DNA of 64,000 bases from Utricularia gibba (Eukaryota > Streptophyta > Magnoliopsida > Lamiales > Lentibulariaceae). The DNA is taken from the NCBI GenBank assembly GCA_002189035.1, contig CM007989.1, positions 7,111,501 to 7,175,500 of the forward strand, in the 5' to 3' direction. Within the stretch, counting starts at the first letter, position 1; each line of letters opens with the position of its first letter. Both the position numbers and the translations under genes were made by a program. Below the pieces are notes generated by a model. The model was given only the letters and a program-made list of their open reading frames with translations, had not been told where the DNA came from and did no database searches. This document shows, in pieces, positions 1 to 9,998 of this stretch.

Positions 1-51
1 AACTCCAGCAATTATACAAAATTTGACTGCAAGGACTGCACTCTAATGCAG

Positions 52-2133
52 CAAAGGGAGACATGGGCATGTGAACTACAGAGACTCAAAGCTCACACGT
101 ATACTGCAGCCTGCGTTGGGGGCAATGCAAGAACAGCGATCATTTGCACCTTGAGTCCTGCTAGAAGCCACGTTGAGCAATCAAGAAATACCCTTCTCTT
201 TGCCACCTGTGCCAAGGAAGTATCAACAAATGCACAGGTCAATGTAGTGATGACTGATAAGGCTTTGGTTAAACACCTTCAGAAGGAGGTAGCTAGGCTG
301 GAAAGTGAGTTGAGAATCTCAGGACCAACTTGCGATCATGCTGCATTGCTCAGAAAGAAAGATGTGCGGATCGAAAAGGTTCCAATAGTTTTCTTCGTCC
401 CTGATTTTGAATGCATAGAGAGCAGACATGTATAACTTTTTCTATTTGATCTACAGTTGGAGGAGGAGAATAGGGAGCTGAAGAAGCAACTTGATATTGC
501 TCGGTCTCGAAACAATGATCTATTTAATGCTATTGAAGATTATAAATCTGCACTCGAAGCTACTGGAGTGCAAAGCGTTGACAGAGCTTTTTTGAGCAAT
601 GGAGTTCCAGGCCCTCTCCCATCAGAGAACGAGCATGATAATTATTCGTCTGAAAGTGCTTCTTACCGTGGCCAAAGAATGGTTGACAGTCTGATAGGAT
701 ATGGAGAAGATTCCGAAGAGATCTCTCCAGAAGCACACTGTGCTGATATGGATGAAAAGAACGGAGGTAAATCATATGAATCTTTTTCGCCAGCAACCAG
801 CTGTAGTGAAGTATGCACTCCGAACCATGTGGTTAAATCATTTGCTTCAAGTAGACGTGCTGGTGGAAATGGTAATGACTCTGCTTGTGGTGAAATTGAG
901 CACAGAGTACAAGGATTGCACAGCATGGATTCACTTGTCACGGATGCAAATTCTCCGAGTGTCCAATCAGATACAGCCGCCATGTGCTCGAATATTGGAC
1001 GAAGCAGAAGCTGCAGGGCATATTTCATGATAACAGGATCACCCAACTCGGAGATGCCTGATCAAAACGAGGCCACACCTCCAACTATTTTGGAACAAGG
1101 CTTCACAGAAAGGACAATCGGTGCCTTTACCAGGAAGCAATGGAAACTTCCACCCGTGATATACGGTGCAGATGGCTCAAGAATAACAAGGAATGATTCT
1201 CTGTCTTCTGGCTACCGCAGTTTCGTAGATGCAACAGTAGATCATGAAAGCTCAGCAACTCATTGGGATGAGGAGATTCCTACGCTCGGATCATTTGTTG
1301 CAGGACTTAAACAGCTAGCAAGGACTGAATATGAAAACCAGAGTGAACCACAGGTCAGGCATCCATTCCTGAGCTATGAAAACCAGAATCCCTGATTGTA
1401 AACTTCCATTATATTTTCAGGTTCAAGTGAAAGAAACAATGGATGATGAAGAGAGCTCCAAAGACCTTGACTTGAACACTTGGCCTGCAAGATTCGACAA
1501 GCTACGGAGCCAGATCATTGAACTCTGGCAGAGTTGCAATGTTTCATTGGTGCACAGAACATATTTCTTCCTCCTGATCAAGAAGGAATTGACATACTCC
1601 ATCTATGTGGAGGTTGAACACAGGAGACTTTCCTTCCTCAAGGAAACATTTTCTAGAGGTAATTCCGCTCAACAAGATGGCCGGGTTCTAACACAAGCAT
1701 CAAGGTAACTGGAAAACGAACACCTGAATTGAAAATAAGAATGCATCTATCCTGTAATGTCAAGTGATTTATGATCAAGAAGTTGAATTATACTGAAATC
1801 ATTTGCAGCAAGAAAGCTTTGCAGCGGGAAAGGGAGGTGCTGAGCCGGCTGATGTACAAGAGGTACACAGAACAGGAGAGGATCCAGCTATATGAGGAGT
1901 GGGGAATCGCGGTGAATTCCAAGAGGCGGCGGCTGCAGTTGGCACGGCGATTGTGGACTGATGCAGGGAGTTTGTATCATGTCGCAAAGAGTGCCGCCAT
2001 CGTTGCAAAGCTCATCGGTTTCTTGGAGAACGGACGCACCGTGGAGGAGATGCTTGGTCTCAGGTTTTCTCCAGCAGCGACGATCAGCCGGAGGTCTTTC
2101 AGATGGAAAGACGGTGTGAGTTCCCTTCTTTGA
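52..2133 (+). CDS. KIN-7 (NACK-type) kinesin, C-terminal two-thirds, 5' truncated by window edge
   Basis: This is a plus-end motor of the plant KIN-7 family; relatives act in cytokinesis and phragmoplast expansion. Exons read 52-378, 457-1353, 1421-1704 and 1809-2133, with GT-AG introns, giving about 610 visible residues. The first exon carries the end of the motor domain: [14 protein letters not shown], then the [20 protein letters not shown] block and the neck ([19 protein letters not shown]). A short coiled coil follows ([16 protein letters not shown]), then a long low-complexity Ser-rich stalk. The last exon is the C-terminal DUF3490/NACK domain (about [20 protein letters not shown] to [14 protein letters not shown]). 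The reading frame changes once inside exon 1, at the G run 118-122, where one G is missing relative to the conserved LGGNAR; the rest is intact. The family call is firm. The exact KIN-7 member is not resolved, because the motor start lies outside the window. Confidence 0.9.
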
Positions 2134-2321
2134 AGTGATTGAAATTTCAGTGTGAGTGAGCTTGCTGATTTAGTTGCCGAGTGTTGAACTTGTATTTCTT
2201 TCCCACTCCACTACAAAAATCAGAAAAATCCTACCACAAGAGCGCGAAGGCTTTGCCCCTCACTTCCTCTTCTCTGATTCCTCTTCTTTCACGGCGAGTG
2301 GTAGCAAATTCGCAAGAGACA

Positions 2322-3650
2322 ATGGCGAAGGACGAAGACATCGATCGTCTCCGCGAGTCGCCGAACAACGTATTCACCTACATTCTCTCCTTTCTACCAA
2401 TTACTACTTCTGCTGTAGCTACCAGCGCCCTTGCTAAAAGATGGACGCTTCTCTGGACGAGTCTCCCAAATCTGGTTTTCGATGTCGCCAAGGCATTCCT
2501 CTTCCGGCGATATCTCGGAAATTATTAATCATCGGGAAGCACTCCGTTTCTGAGATTCGAATTTTCAGACACGATTTATCGTCTTCTCGGTGAGTAATCT
2601 GCCGTTACTTTTCGATACTTCTCGCCTCAATTATCGTCTTTCCGATTCGAGTGATTTCAAAATGGAGTAATACATCTGCAAAGCAGTTGATCGTGAGGTC
2701 AAAAACCTTGAGATACAATGTTTCTTCTCGTTTAAACGCTACTGTGAAAACAAGATATCTGTTTCTCTGTTTGCTTCCAGGTTTCTTGTTAGTCTGAGGG
2801 TTAGTGGTCCTTACATCTGCATCCCTTCTGATGAAACATTTAGCCTGTCGAACTTGAGGAATATGTATTTGGAACTTGGAAGTGGTCATGAGCGCGGTGA
2901 CATGCGATCCGAGATCTGGCTCTGCTACAGATCCGTAGGCGAACCAGATCTCCTTGGATTCAGAGTGTGCGGCTACTATAACATGGGGTGCCATTTCGTC
3001 ATCGTGAGTTTGTTTTCTTCATCTTGTTGCAGGATCCCGGATAACCTTGCTCTTATTCCATTCACATGTCGTCTTAACTATAACATTTGGGTTCTCGATC
3101 TGCATTTTACTCCCTCCCAAGTACATCTTCTAAAATATATCTTCCCTTGCACAGGTAGTGGTGCTATCTTGTCTTCCCAGTGCAGTCCGATCTGATAACC
3201 TTCAATTTGTCCTCCGGCGTCTTAAGGATCCAGGAAAACTTATGGATTCACGTCCAAGATGTCATCTTTGAGGAAACTCTGCGTAGCTTTCTAATCGTGA
3301 TGTTCTTGTGAAGCTCCAAGAAAGTACTGGTAAACTGGCAAGGCTTGAGGCAAGTGTGGATGGAACCAGAAACACTATCTGAATGCAATAAGTACCATCT
3401 TGAATCTTTCAATATTCGAGGATTCAAGGGTTCGGAAAATGGTTTTCAGTTCATAGAGCATCAGTTAGATAAGGCTAGACCTTGAGCAACACTTCTATAA
3501 CATGGAACCCAATCCCTCTGATAAGATGGAGAAGCTTGAAACCATGAAAAGAACTTATGGCTACCTGGAATTTGTCGCCTCGGCCGACAGGAGATGATCT
3601 CTGGAGCCCATGGGAACTCTTTGTACGGATACCCCGCATCGGTATGGTCA
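2322..3650 (+). pseudogene. Decayed F-box/LRR/FBD-type gene
   Basis: An ATG at 2322 opens an F-box domain: DRLRESPNNVFTYILSFLP, followed by ALAKRWTLLWTSLPNLVFD, the usual pattern of plant F-box/FBD/LRR proteins. The frame ends after about 68 residues near 2528. Family-like pieces then continue in other frames: a FEFSDTIYRLL block near 2560, an LRR-like stretch RFLVSLRVSGPYICIPSDET near 2780-2850, and an FBD-like tail near 3520-3590. Several in-frame stops and frame changes separate them, and no set of splice sites I can see repairs all of them. Intact members encode about 400 residues for an SCF substrate receptor. I read this as a degenerate copy, common in this fast-evolving family, though one or two of the breaks could be assembly errors. 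Confidence 0.75.
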
Positions 3651-4341
3651 TTCTCTAGTGTTCAGATGGTTCCTTGTGGCTTTGGTTTTTGACAAATCTG
3701 TTGGCTGTTGATTTTGGATGGTGTTCATCCGTGATAATAAAACGGAAAAAACTATCTGATTTTAGATTTCGGATTAGAATATTGGGTCAATAAGAGTAGG
3801 ACACGTGTCCACTTCGTATTTGTGTGTTTTGGGTGGACCCAGGGTAAAAGTACATGCAGAGCAATAGGGATAGGCACAAACCTGATTTTGTGAAATACAC
3901 GACATTTTGATATCACTCTCTCTTTGGCTGGAGGGTTGCTGTTGTGTATGATTTCTGCGATTTGGAAGCCTTGAATGTTGATTCCGTGAACCAGTGAGGG
4001 ATACGCAGTTCTCTTTCGTACAGTTTGTCTACATCTCGGACCCGGAATTTTGTGTCGCCGTCCGATCCTACACTGCAGGTGAGACGGATTCGATTTGTTG
4101 AAAAATCCTTATTTGTATTTGTGAATATTGGAATTCAGTTAAGGTGAATTCATGCTCGCTACTGGAAACGTTAAAATTGGATTTCGAATCTCAAATTTTT
4201 TCTCCTTACAGTCGATTGAGCGCGAGGCGTACTTTTTTTAATGTGATTTTCAAGTGCTATGATGAATTCCCAACCCTTGCTGTGGATGAAGATTGGCTTT
4301 TTTTTGGATTTTTTTTTTTTTTTTTTTTTGAAAAACAAGGG
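3651..4341 (+). other. Intergenic promoter and leader of the bHLH121-like gene
   Basis: No coding sequence is seen. The stretch holds a 12-bp palindromic G-box (3799-3810), a possible 5' UTR exon near 4000-4080 ending in a GT-rich donor-like site, and a run of more than 20 T (4308-4329) a few bases before the bHLH start codon. Confidence 0.5.
3799..3810. promoter_or_regulatory. Palindromic G-box (CACGTG core)
   Basis: The 12-base perfect palindrome GGACACGTGTCC has CACGTG at 3803-3808 and lies about 530 bp before the bHLH start codon. CACGTG is the canonical site for bHLH and bZIP factors. That this copy is bound, or autoregulatory, is inference. Confidence 0.55.
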
Positions 4342-5624
4342 ATGGATGGCGAACCAACGGACTCTTCCAATGATGCAAGGAAGGTTCAGAAAGCTGGCCG
4401 TGAAAAGTTGAGGAGGGACCGCTTGAATGAGCAGTTCATGGAATTGGGGAAAGCCCTTGGTAAAAAAAAAAAAAAACCTTGAATAGTTTAATTTTGTTGC
4501 TTGTTGCTTTAACCGACTGCAGTTGGATATACTTGATTAGTTCTTAACTTGTGGAACATGCTGCGGGATGTTTGTTTGCGTAGCAGTATTTAAACAACGA
4601 ATGCACAAGCTTGATGAATTTTGGATGGAAAACAGAAGAGCTCATCAGAAATTTCAATGGAGATGGCTATTCATATTGGTTGTGGTCTTTTCTTGCAGAT
4701 CCGGATAGGCCAAAGAATGATAAGGCTTCTATTATCATTGATGCAATTCAAATGCTGAAGGATTTGACGGGTCAGGTTGGCAAATTAAAGTCCGAGTGTG
4801 CATCGCTCACCGAGGAATCTCGTGAGGTGATATTTCGAATGATTTGTTTACTGCAATGAGTCATTCTAGGTAAAGATTTCACCAGCTTTTCTTATTTGTA
4901 CCAGCTAACTCAAGAGAAGAATGATCTCAGAGAAGAAAAGGCTTCTCTCAAGGCTGATATTGAAAACTTGAATGCGCAGTACGCACAAAGAGTTAGATCC
5001 ATGCATCCATGGCCTGGGATGGATCACTCTATGTTAATGCATCCAACTTCTTATGGATTCACAGTTCCAGTTCCTATACCAACCGCCCCTATCCCTTGCA
5101 CCCATCCGTACAGCCATACCCATTCTTTGTTAATCAAAATTCACCTGTAGTTGCTAGACCGGGCTCAACCTTTGTTCCTTACATGGCCCATAATCCTTCC
5201 ATGGTTGAGCAGCAATCTACTCAGCATGCCTCTCAGTCTCAAGTTATTCAACATGACAGCAGATCCATCTCTTCCAGCAGACATGACCCTAGAGGCAAGT
5301 CTCTGGACATGGAAAGTAGAATAGAGAGAAGTGATGAATCAAATGATGTTACCACAGACTTAGAGCTGAAAACACCCGGATCAACTTCTGAACAGGTGAA
5401 TCTCATCACTTAAACGCTCATTTTTAAGCATGTATGACAACGCTACAACTCCTTTTATTCATGGAACATTGCAGACTTCCTCTCCAGTGGCAAGAACACC
5501 GGAAAAACTGGTTAGAAAAGCAACCAGGCTTACAGGTGCAAGCACATCCAGTGGATGCTCGTCTTCCCGGAGCTCACGTTCCATCTCATCTGGCAGTAAT
5601 GCGGATGGGGGACACACTTCATGA
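4342..5624 (+). CDS. bHLH transcription factor, bHLH121/URI-like (subgroup IVb)
   Basis: Exons 4342-4459, 4699-4826, 4905-5395 and 5475-5624 give about 295 residues once one lost base is allowed for. The basic region and first helix read KAGREKLRRDRLNEQFMELG, joined across intron 1 to DPDRPKNDKASIIIDAIQML (loop and helix 2). A leucine-zipper-like coiled coil follows (LTQEKNDLREEKASLKADIE). The Pro/Met-rich middle and the conserved tail DLELKTPGSTSEQ match Arabidopsis bHLH121 (At3g19860), a nuclear regulator of iron-deficiency responses that pairs with IVc bHLHs. Near 5096 the frame jumps from PVPIPTAPIP to HPSVQPYPFF; a single missing base, probably a T in CCCTTTGC, explains it. The start was chosen because it gives the MDGEP N-terminus before the basic region; a 5' UTR intron is possible. 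Orthology to bHLH121 rather than its sister bHLH11 is likely but untested. Confidence 0.85.
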
Positions 5625-6118
5625 CTTTGGAAGAGAATGGAAGCCTTCCTCGCCCTAAGGTGAAATACTTCTCATCCGGTTGATGATAAGCTTTCCAACC
5701 TTGGGCTTTAACTCCACCTCATGCTGACTATGTTGCAACGCCTACCGTGTAGGTAGGTGATCATGCTCCTTACTTGCAGCATGTGTGTATATCCAGAGCC
5801 TTGTAACAAAAGTGTGTATTCACTGTTCTTACGCCTGGCGCCGGGATGTGCGTTGGGTTCATTGTATTTTTTCAGGTAAAATTGTTTCTTTTTTTTAATG
5901 AAAAATAAGACATTTGTTAGAATTTTGGTCGATATTACTTCTCGTGGAACTGAATTCCGAAAGTAATCACAACAATAATTGTCAACTGAAAGTTTTCTGA
6001 TCGGCGAGGTCGGTGATAAATTCCGGGGTTCGGAGTTCTGCGCCTGTCGCAAAGAACAACTAGTTACTTGGAGAAGAAGTTAAGAAACCGAATTTCCCAG
6101 TTTTGCTTGCATGCCAAG
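5625..6118. other. Intergenic: 3' UTR of bHLH gene and promoter of ERD2-like gene
   Basis: No gene is seen. The region is AT-rich, with short T and A runs near 5880-5900. Both flanking genes run in the + direction, so it should hold the end of one transcript and the start of the next. Confidence 0.5.
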
Positions 6119-7568
6119 ATGAGGAATCCTCTACGCGCGGCGTCGGTGTGGCTCCGCCGGCGAACGGGGAGAGTCAAGATTTCTCTGGCGGTGTTCGTCA
6201 CCGTGGCGGCGGTTTTTCTAATTCGAGCTTTTGTTCGTAACCACGATAGCCTCTTTGTGATGGCGGAGACCGTACACTCCATCGGCATTTGTCTCCTGAT
6301 TTACAAGTTGATGACGGAGCAAACTTGTGAAGGTAACGACTTTCTGTTTGCGTCTACTTTCTCTTTTTTCAATTTTACGATCAATTGGACTCGAGGACTT
6401 TGGTTTTTTCATGGAATTCTGTTGGTTTGGTTCTTGAAGATGGTTAAGTCCTCTTACCACAATGCTTTTCATGAAGTAATTGCAAGAGACTTGGCAACTG
6501 AGAATTTGTATTTCAAGGGTGATGTTACAATAGTTCTGATAACCGGTGTTTATGGCAGGCTTGTCACTCAAATCCCAGGAGCTTACAGCTATGTTTTTGG
6601 CCATTAGATTGTATTGTAGTTTTTTCATGGAATATGACATACACACTATACTGGATCTGGCTACTCTCGCTGCAACAATGTGGGCGATTTATATGATTCG
6701 GTTTAAGCTGAGTTCAAGTTACGAGGGGGAAGGGGACAAGGTGTTACACTATTACGTGGTTAGTTTTTTACTCGGTTTGTACTTGTGGCATATTGTTGGT
6801 GTAGAAGGAACTAGATGATGTTGCTCATACTCGATAGATCACAAGTGATAAGAAGTGAAATGAGTTTGTATTGATGCTGCCACGTTCAAGAGAGTACTAT
6901 CTTTGCAGGTTGCTCCTTGCTCTGTTTTGGCTCTCCTCGTTCATCCATCTACATCGCATTTTCTGTTTAACAGGATTGCCTGGGCTTTTGCTGTTTACCT
7001 TGAATCTGTATCCGTGCTTCCACAGCTGCATTTCATGCAAAACCTGCAGGTAGGATTTAACTAATGATCCATTTTTTTCAGTTTCTTGAATTCGTTTGGG
7101 GTTTTCTCAGCGACCAATCTGCAAATATTTGATGTCTTTGTAACAGGTCGTGGAACCTTTTACAGCACACTATGTATTTGCTCTGGGAGTTGCCAGGTTC
7201 TTGAATTGTGCTCACTGGATTCTCCAGGTATTTCAACCCTGTAACCTTTTTTGTTGGTGGTTTTCCTAATTCTCAAGACGAGTATATTATGATGGAATGC
7301 CAAACCATGCTCTTGATTGTTCCACTCAGGTCGTGGACAATCGTGATCAGCTCCGTGCAGCATTTGGTCGAGGACTCTGGCCGCCAATGGTCCTTATATC
7401 CGAAATCGTTCAAACTCTCATCCTTGCAGACTTCTGCTATTTCTACATAAAAAGGTTTGCCGGCAAACATCTTATCCCTCACCCTTTTATCCCGATTCTC
7501 TTTTCACGGATATTTTACTCTACAGTGTTTTCGGGGCCAACTTCTTCATCGTCATCCTGCCGGAGTGA
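6119..7568 (+). CDS. ERD2-like ER lumen protein-retaining receptor family protein
   Basis: Exons 6119-6332, 6559-6758, 6909-7049, 7147-7227, 7330-7454 and 7526-7568 assemble without a frame break into about 267 residues, the usual length of the plant ERD2-like group. The first exon has a basic N-terminus and one membrane helix (ISLAVFVTVAAVFLIRAF). The conserved core follows: ETVHSIGICLLIYKLM, then SLKSQELTAMFLAIRLYCSF and FMEYDIHTILDLATLAATMW. Later helices carry FAVYLESVSVLPQLHFMQ, FALGVARFLNCAHWILQ and the C-terminal VFGANFFIVILPE. True ERD2 receptors retrieve K/HDEL proteins from Golgi to ER. This longer group with an N-terminal extension is related, but its ligand role is less clear. All six exons end in good GT-AG sites. 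Confidence 0.9.
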
Positions 7569-8713
7569 GTTAGTCACCAGTTGATATCTGCACTCCCTCC
7601 CCCTAAGTCCCAAGAACCTCCCTGGTAGGCTCAATTTCCACCTGGTTTACTATGTTTACAAGGAGATACAACTTGCTGCTGCACTCGCAGTATTCGATCA
7701 ACAAGCACACAAAACACTTTCATTATTCCATTTTATTTCTCACAGAGAAAAGCCATCTCAATGACATTCAGACTCATTTCCTTGCAGACCAGCCTTTCTT
7801 CAAAGACGATGAGAAGATAACACAACATAAAACGTGGGCAGCACCTCCCCCCACCGCCGGCCACCTGTTTCCGCCACACACAGTTTTGCCCCTCAAGTGT
7901 ACCCCGCCATGCAACCACTCAACATGAGGTGAGCCACCAACTGTGTTTCTTTAGAAAATTGAATGGATCGATATAAACGGAAGACGCCCATATGGCCACG
8001 TCCCTCCCATGGATTACAATAAAACAGCGTACACGTCTCATAATCTGTGTACAGTGGGAGCAACCTCGGTTTCATGAACATGGTGTTCGAGACATTCCGT
8101 ATTGAAATTCCTGTGCCACCGTTGACTTTAGGCACCTTCGCCGTGGGGGATGTCGGAGGGGAATTGATGTTCCAGATCCCCCCATAAAGTCTGATGCGAT
8201 ATAGTATGCTTTTAGACTAAAACAAATGGATTTTAGTATTGGGAAAAGCAAGGTGAAACGGCATCATGATAAGGAATTTAAGATAATTAATCTCAATTAT
8301 TTGAGGGGACTGGGGACCCATCTCCATCCCGAGGCAAGTAGCAAATTTTCTAACATTTCCTCCCAAAAAAACAAATATTTGTTTGAGTGTCTACTCACCT
8401 GTAGCCCAAACATTTGTACTGCATGATGTGTTGTCATGTAGTCTGTGGGCGTGAAGCATCGTGATGACGGCATCCATCACTGTGATTTTATGTGTTTCTG
8501 ATCCCTGCTCTGAAATCATGCGTGAAAAGAGGTAATGAGCTACCCATCTGATCCTAAATTGTGAAATGATGCAGTAAATCAGTTTTTCTTTTTGCAGAAC
8601 ATGTTAGAAAAGGAGAAATGAAAATTTGAGACATACTTTTTATGGCTCTGGGGAGTAACGATGTGGGGAGTGAACAAGACAATTTGATCTCCCAAACTTG
8701 GCTCATGTATGGG
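7569..8713. other. Intergenic, upstream of the aquaporin gene
   Basis: No open frame with family resemblance is seen on either strand. Part of it is moderately GC-rich for this window (7800-8170), which could be the 3' UTR of the ERD2-like gene or an untranslated transcript. The last 60 bases are the core promoter of the next gene. Confidence 0.45.
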
Positions 8714-8721
8714 TATAAATA
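8714..8721 (+). promoter_or_regulatory. TATA box of XIP aquaporin gene
   Basis: TATAAATA sits 48 bp before the start codon at 8769, implying a very short 5' UTR of roughly 20 bases. No ATG lies between the box and the chosen start. Confidence 0.65.
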
Positions 8722-8768
8722 GGAGGAGGAACATGTGAGGAATGGCAATGAAATTGAAGAAGGAAGCG

Positions 8769-9998
8769 ATGAGTTCTACATCAAATGATCATCTTCTGTA
8801 TGACGTTGAGAGCCAGAGCAAGACTCTAGCTACCAAATCAGGCTCCTTGTTAGGCCTACTTCCCCTACTTTGCTCTCTTGATTACATTATAGTCGTGGGT
8901 TTCTGATCCGTGATGTTTTGATTCTAACAGGGAGAGGATCCTCACTATTGATGCACAAGAGGAGAAGAGACTTCTGAGCCCTCCTACTGTTGGTGAGCTC
9001 CTTGGGGTGGATGAGATTTTCAGCTTGAATGTAAGCAATGCACCAACACCCATTCCTTCTGTTTTTAACCTAAAACTTGAAAGGGCCGACGGGAGGGGAA
9101 GATGGGGAGGGATCTTCAACCTCGAAGCAATAAAAGTATACTTTGAGAGTTGAATAGAACGAGTTCAGTATCCTTGGAAGTTTGAATGTTGCAGGTATGG
9201 CGAGCTGCGATCGGGGAAGTGATTGCCTCCGCCTTGTTCGTCTTCATGGTCGACACGATCGTCGTATCGACGATCACTTCCGGCGTCCAAATGCAAGCCC
9301 TGATACTCTCCATTCTCATTGGCATCACCGTGACCGTCGTTTTGTTAGCGGTGGCTCCTGTCTCCGGCGGTAACCTGAGCCCCATGTTGTCCATCTGCGC
9401 TGCCCTCATCGGCCTCATCTCCATCTCCCGCGCCGTCATCTATATAGTCGCACAGTGCATCGGCGCGGTGCTCGCGGTTTTAGCCTTCAGAGCTCTGATC
9501 ACCGATGAGGTCGACCAGGCCATCCTCTCCGGTGGCTGCACGGTGTCCGTACTCGTGGAAGGGCCTAACGGCCCGTTATTGCAAGGAGTCTCGGTGGGGC
9601 AGGCCTTCTTAATGGAGTTCATGTGCTGCTTTTTCCTGCTGTTTGGGACCGTCTGGATGGCCTACGACTTCCGGCAGGCCAAGGAAATGGGGCGAATCAA
9701 AATCTTCACCTTCATCGGGATCCTCATTTCTATACTCTTGTTCGTGTCCATCTCCGTGACCGGACAAAAGGGGTACTCGGGGGCGTCCTTCAACCCCGCC
9801 AAGTGCATCGCCACCGCCGTCGTGAGAGGCGGCCACCTCTGGAAGGACGTCTGGGTTTTCTGCGCAGGGGATGCCGTCGCGGCCATCGCCTTCTACGTGT
9901 ACACCAAGGTCATACCAAGAGAGCATCTTCAGGCCAAGGAGTATGACCACGACTTCATCAACCTGATCAAAGTGACGTTTGGTAAGCGCAGGCTCTAG
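8769..9998 (+). CDS. X intrinsic protein (XIP) aquaporin with SPM and NPAK pore motifs
   Basis: Exons 8769-8848, 8931-9030 and 9195-9998 give a 327-residue membrane channel. Exon 1 encodes a short cytosolic N-terminus (MSSTSNDHLLYDVESQSK). Exon 2 ends with a Pro/Leu-rich linker. Exon 3 holds all six membrane helices and both half-helices. Family marks include the loop-C GGCTVSV cysteine, WMAYDFRQAKEMG, the GYSGASFNPAKC block with its conserved Cys, and VVRGGHLWKDVWVF. The first pore box is SGGNLSPM rather than SGGHxNPx. The second is NPAK, so the arginine that normally completes the aromatic/arginine filter is lysine. XIPs transport water poorly and pass glycerol, urea, H2O2 or metalloids in tested cases; the substrate here is unknown. 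The subfamily is absent from Brassicaceae and monocots. An AATAAA lies shortly after the stop. Confidence 0.92.

Noticed and set aside
4308-4341. T run before the bHLH start as a sign of retroposition
   Set aside because: The gene keeps three introns, so it is not a retrocopy; the run is probably the polypyrimidine tract of a leader intron.
5090-5100. Programmed frameshifting in the bHLH gene
   Set aside because: No slippery heptamer or downstream structure was apparent, and four other genes show the same one-base loss.
8440-8530. A possible C/D snoRNA (GTGATGA ... CTGA)
   Set aside because: The flanking bases do not form a convincing terminal stem and no second box pair fits the usual spacing.
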